Below are positions 62,303-64,000 of a DNA stretch of 64,000 bases, in pieces. The stretch lies in NCBI GenBank assembly GCA_022494885.1, contig JAGVSM010001688.1, forward strand, positions 248,001 to 312,000. Reading direction: 5' to 3'. The notes beneath the pieces are model-generated. The model ran no database searches, had not been told where the DNA came from, and was given only the letters and a program-made list of their open reading frames with translations. This stretch comes from Micrasema longulum. Its lineage: Eukaryota; Arthropoda; Insecta; Trichoptera; Brachycentridae. A program made the position numbers and the translations under genes. Every line of letters begins with the position of its first letter. Within the stretch, counting starts at the first letter, position 1.

Positions 62303-63556
62303 AAGAATTTTTGATCTAAATATTATGTTGCGACAGAAAGGATAAAAATTTTGAGTAGGGAATATGGAAGTTTAGGCTTATAATCTGTCCCTAGAGAGGA
62401 AATTCAGCCTATCCACAAACATTTGGAATTGTCTAAAAATATTGTTGATTAACGAGAATTCATTTAAAATTTCAAGTACTTTTGGGGGACTTATTGCTAT
62501 TATACAAGAATTTTTGATCTAAATTTGTTGCGACAGAGAAAAAAACAACTTTGAGTAGAGAATATGGAAGTCTAAGCATTTACAGAGCTTATGATCTGTC
62601 ACTAGAGAGGAAATCTAGTGGGTCTACTAACATTTGGAACTGTCTAAAAACATTGTTGATTAACGAGAATTTATTTTATTTAAAATTTCAAATACTTTTG
62701 GGGATTGCATTTATACAAGAATTTTTGATCTAAATTTGTTGCGACAGAGAAAAAAACAACTTTGAGTAGAGAATATGGAAGTCTAAGCATTTACAGAGCT
62801 TATGATCTGTCACTAGAGAGGAAATCTAGTGTGTCTACTAACAGTTTGAACTGTCTAAAAACATTGTTGATTAACGAGAATTTATTTTATTTAAAATTTC
62901 AAATACTTTTGGGGATTGCATTTATACAAGAATTTTTGATCTAAATTTGTTGCGACAGAGAAAAAAACAACTTTGAGTAGAGAATATGGAAGTCTATGCA
63001 TTTACAGAGCTTATGATCTGTCACTAGAGAGGAAATCTAGTGTGTCTACTAACAGTTTGAACTGTCTAAAAACATTGTTGATTAACGAGAATTTATTTTA
63101 TTTAAAATTTCAAATACTTTTGGAGATTGCATTTATGCAAGAATTTTTTATGTAAATTTGTTGCAACAGAGGAAAAAACATTTATGAGTAGGGAATATGG
63201 AAGTCTAGGTATTTACAGAGCTTATGAACTTTCGCTAGAGAGCAAAATTTAGCCTGTCTACAATCATTTGGAACTATCTAAAACATTGTTAATTAACGAG
63301 AATTTATTTTATTTAAAATTTCAAGTACTTTTGGGGGACTTATTGCTATTATACAAGAATTTTTCATCTAATTTTTTTGCGACAAAGGACAAAACATTTT
63401 TCATTTTTGAGTAGGGAGTATGGAAGTTTAGGTATTTACAGAGCTTATGACCTGTGGCTAGAGAGGAAATCCAGCTTGTCTACAAACATTTGGAATTGTC
63501 TAAAAACATTGTTGATTAATGAGAATCTATTTTATTTAAAATTTCAAGTACAAAGA
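62303..63556 (+). repeat. Tandem array, about six copies, 211-bp period
   Basis: The word GAGTAG.GA.TATGGAAG starts at 62353, 62553, 62764, 62975, 63186 and 63409: spacings 200, 211, 211, 211 and 223. The three central units are almost identical and the edge units are more diverged. Each unit carries a short open frame that restarts because 211 is not a multiple of three, so these frames are not evidence of a protein. The first half of each unit equals the inverted-repeat arm of the Rep-F foldback family. Confidence 0.93.
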
Positions 63557-63850
63557 AAAAGTATTTGGCGGAATTATTGCTAAGAGCGATATTTTCAATC
63601 AAAAGAAGAGTTGGTCGAAAATATACATATATATATACATAAAAAAACCCAAATTAATTAAAAATAACAGCTATTTTTGTTGAGAGATAATGCTTGTACG
63701 AGGTCAATACATCAAAACCACCCCTTTCATTCTCGTACATATTAACTTAAAAAAAGTACATTATGCTGTATTAAAGGATGAGGAATGTGGAATTAGATAA
63801 TGAAGATGGAAGGAGAGAGAAAGAGGAACCAAGGAAAGAAAAAGGATATT

Positions 63851-64000
63851 TTTTTTTTTTTTTTTTTTAAAACATTAAAATGCAGGGAGTTCAAGATTCT
63901 GAGGATACAAAGTAGTGTGTTTCAGGCGTTTCTTGAAGGTGGATAGAGACGATGCATTGTTTATGTGAAGAGGTAGCGTTATTCTTTCGATTGAACGCAA
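63851..64000 (-). mobile_element. LINE 3' end with poly-A, running off the window
   Basis: The minus strand reads RSIERITLPLHINNASSLST, then FKKRLKHTTLYPQNLELPA, a common LINE C-terminus (LPLHI.NASSLSTFK.RLK). Stop and poly-A (T run at 63850-63869 on the plus strand) follow. The 5' part lies beyond 64000. Confidence 0.75.

Noticed and set aside
62303..63556. CRISPR-like array
   Set aside because: The units are long and contiguous without unique spacers, and the genome is an insect's.
62551..63583. Repeated 60-codon proteins as a small gene family
   Set aside because: They are the same frame in successive units of a tandem repeat. The period is not a multiple of three, and the sequence derives from a noncoding foldback arm.

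Overview
The window looks like nuclear DNA of an insect, most likely a moth or butterfly. It is AT-rich, it carries two multi-exon genes with GT-AG introns, and a short block of the insect telomere motif TTAGG lies near 58.5 kb. Most of the rest is relics of non-LTR retrotransposons, SINEs, mariner and hAT elements and foldback elements. The insect call is firm. The order (Lepidoptera) is inferred from the repeat landscape and is less sure.

Host genes (1-18.1 kb). Two conserved genes lie head to head. On the minus strand, six exons between 4933 and about 137 encode a TMEM184C-type seven-helix membrane protein of the organic solute transporter alpha family. On the plus strand, eight exons from 10975 to 18116 encode a complete mitochondrial lipoyl synthase of 365 residues, with both iron-sulfur cysteine sets and the terminal RSSY motif. 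The two start codons would be only 419 bp apart if a 5608-bp retrotransposon (5247-10854) did not sit between them. That element has a gag-like ORF1 with three zinc knuckles, and an ORF2 with APE endonuclease, reverse transcriptase and RNase H. It is flanked by an exact 14-bp target-site duplication and is broken only by two apparent single-base deletions. It has therefore split what was probably a shared bidirectional promoter.

Repeat-dominated region (18.1-64 kb). No further host gene could be recognised. The region holds 5'-truncated LINE ends from at least five families, three tRNA-derived SINE families, a Penelope-like GIY-YIG endonuclease relic, a mariner relic, LTR-like pieces, two hAT-type MITEs with matching 8-bp flanks, and several foldback elements. 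Insertions are often nested: a LINE inside a SINE (27.4-27.9 kb), a LINE inside another LINE (24.6-25.6 kb), and an inverted-repeat element inside an older repeat (22.1-23.0 kb). A six-copy tandem array with a 211-bp period (62.3-63.6 kb) is built from the inverted-repeat arm of a foldback family that is dispersed through the window.

The most informative features are the retrotransposon in the LIAS/TMEM184C promoter, the conversion of a foldback element into a tandem array, three copies of a hammerhead-ribozyme-like motif, and an intronic inverted-repeat element carrying a decayed cysteine-rich protein that I cannot assign to a family.
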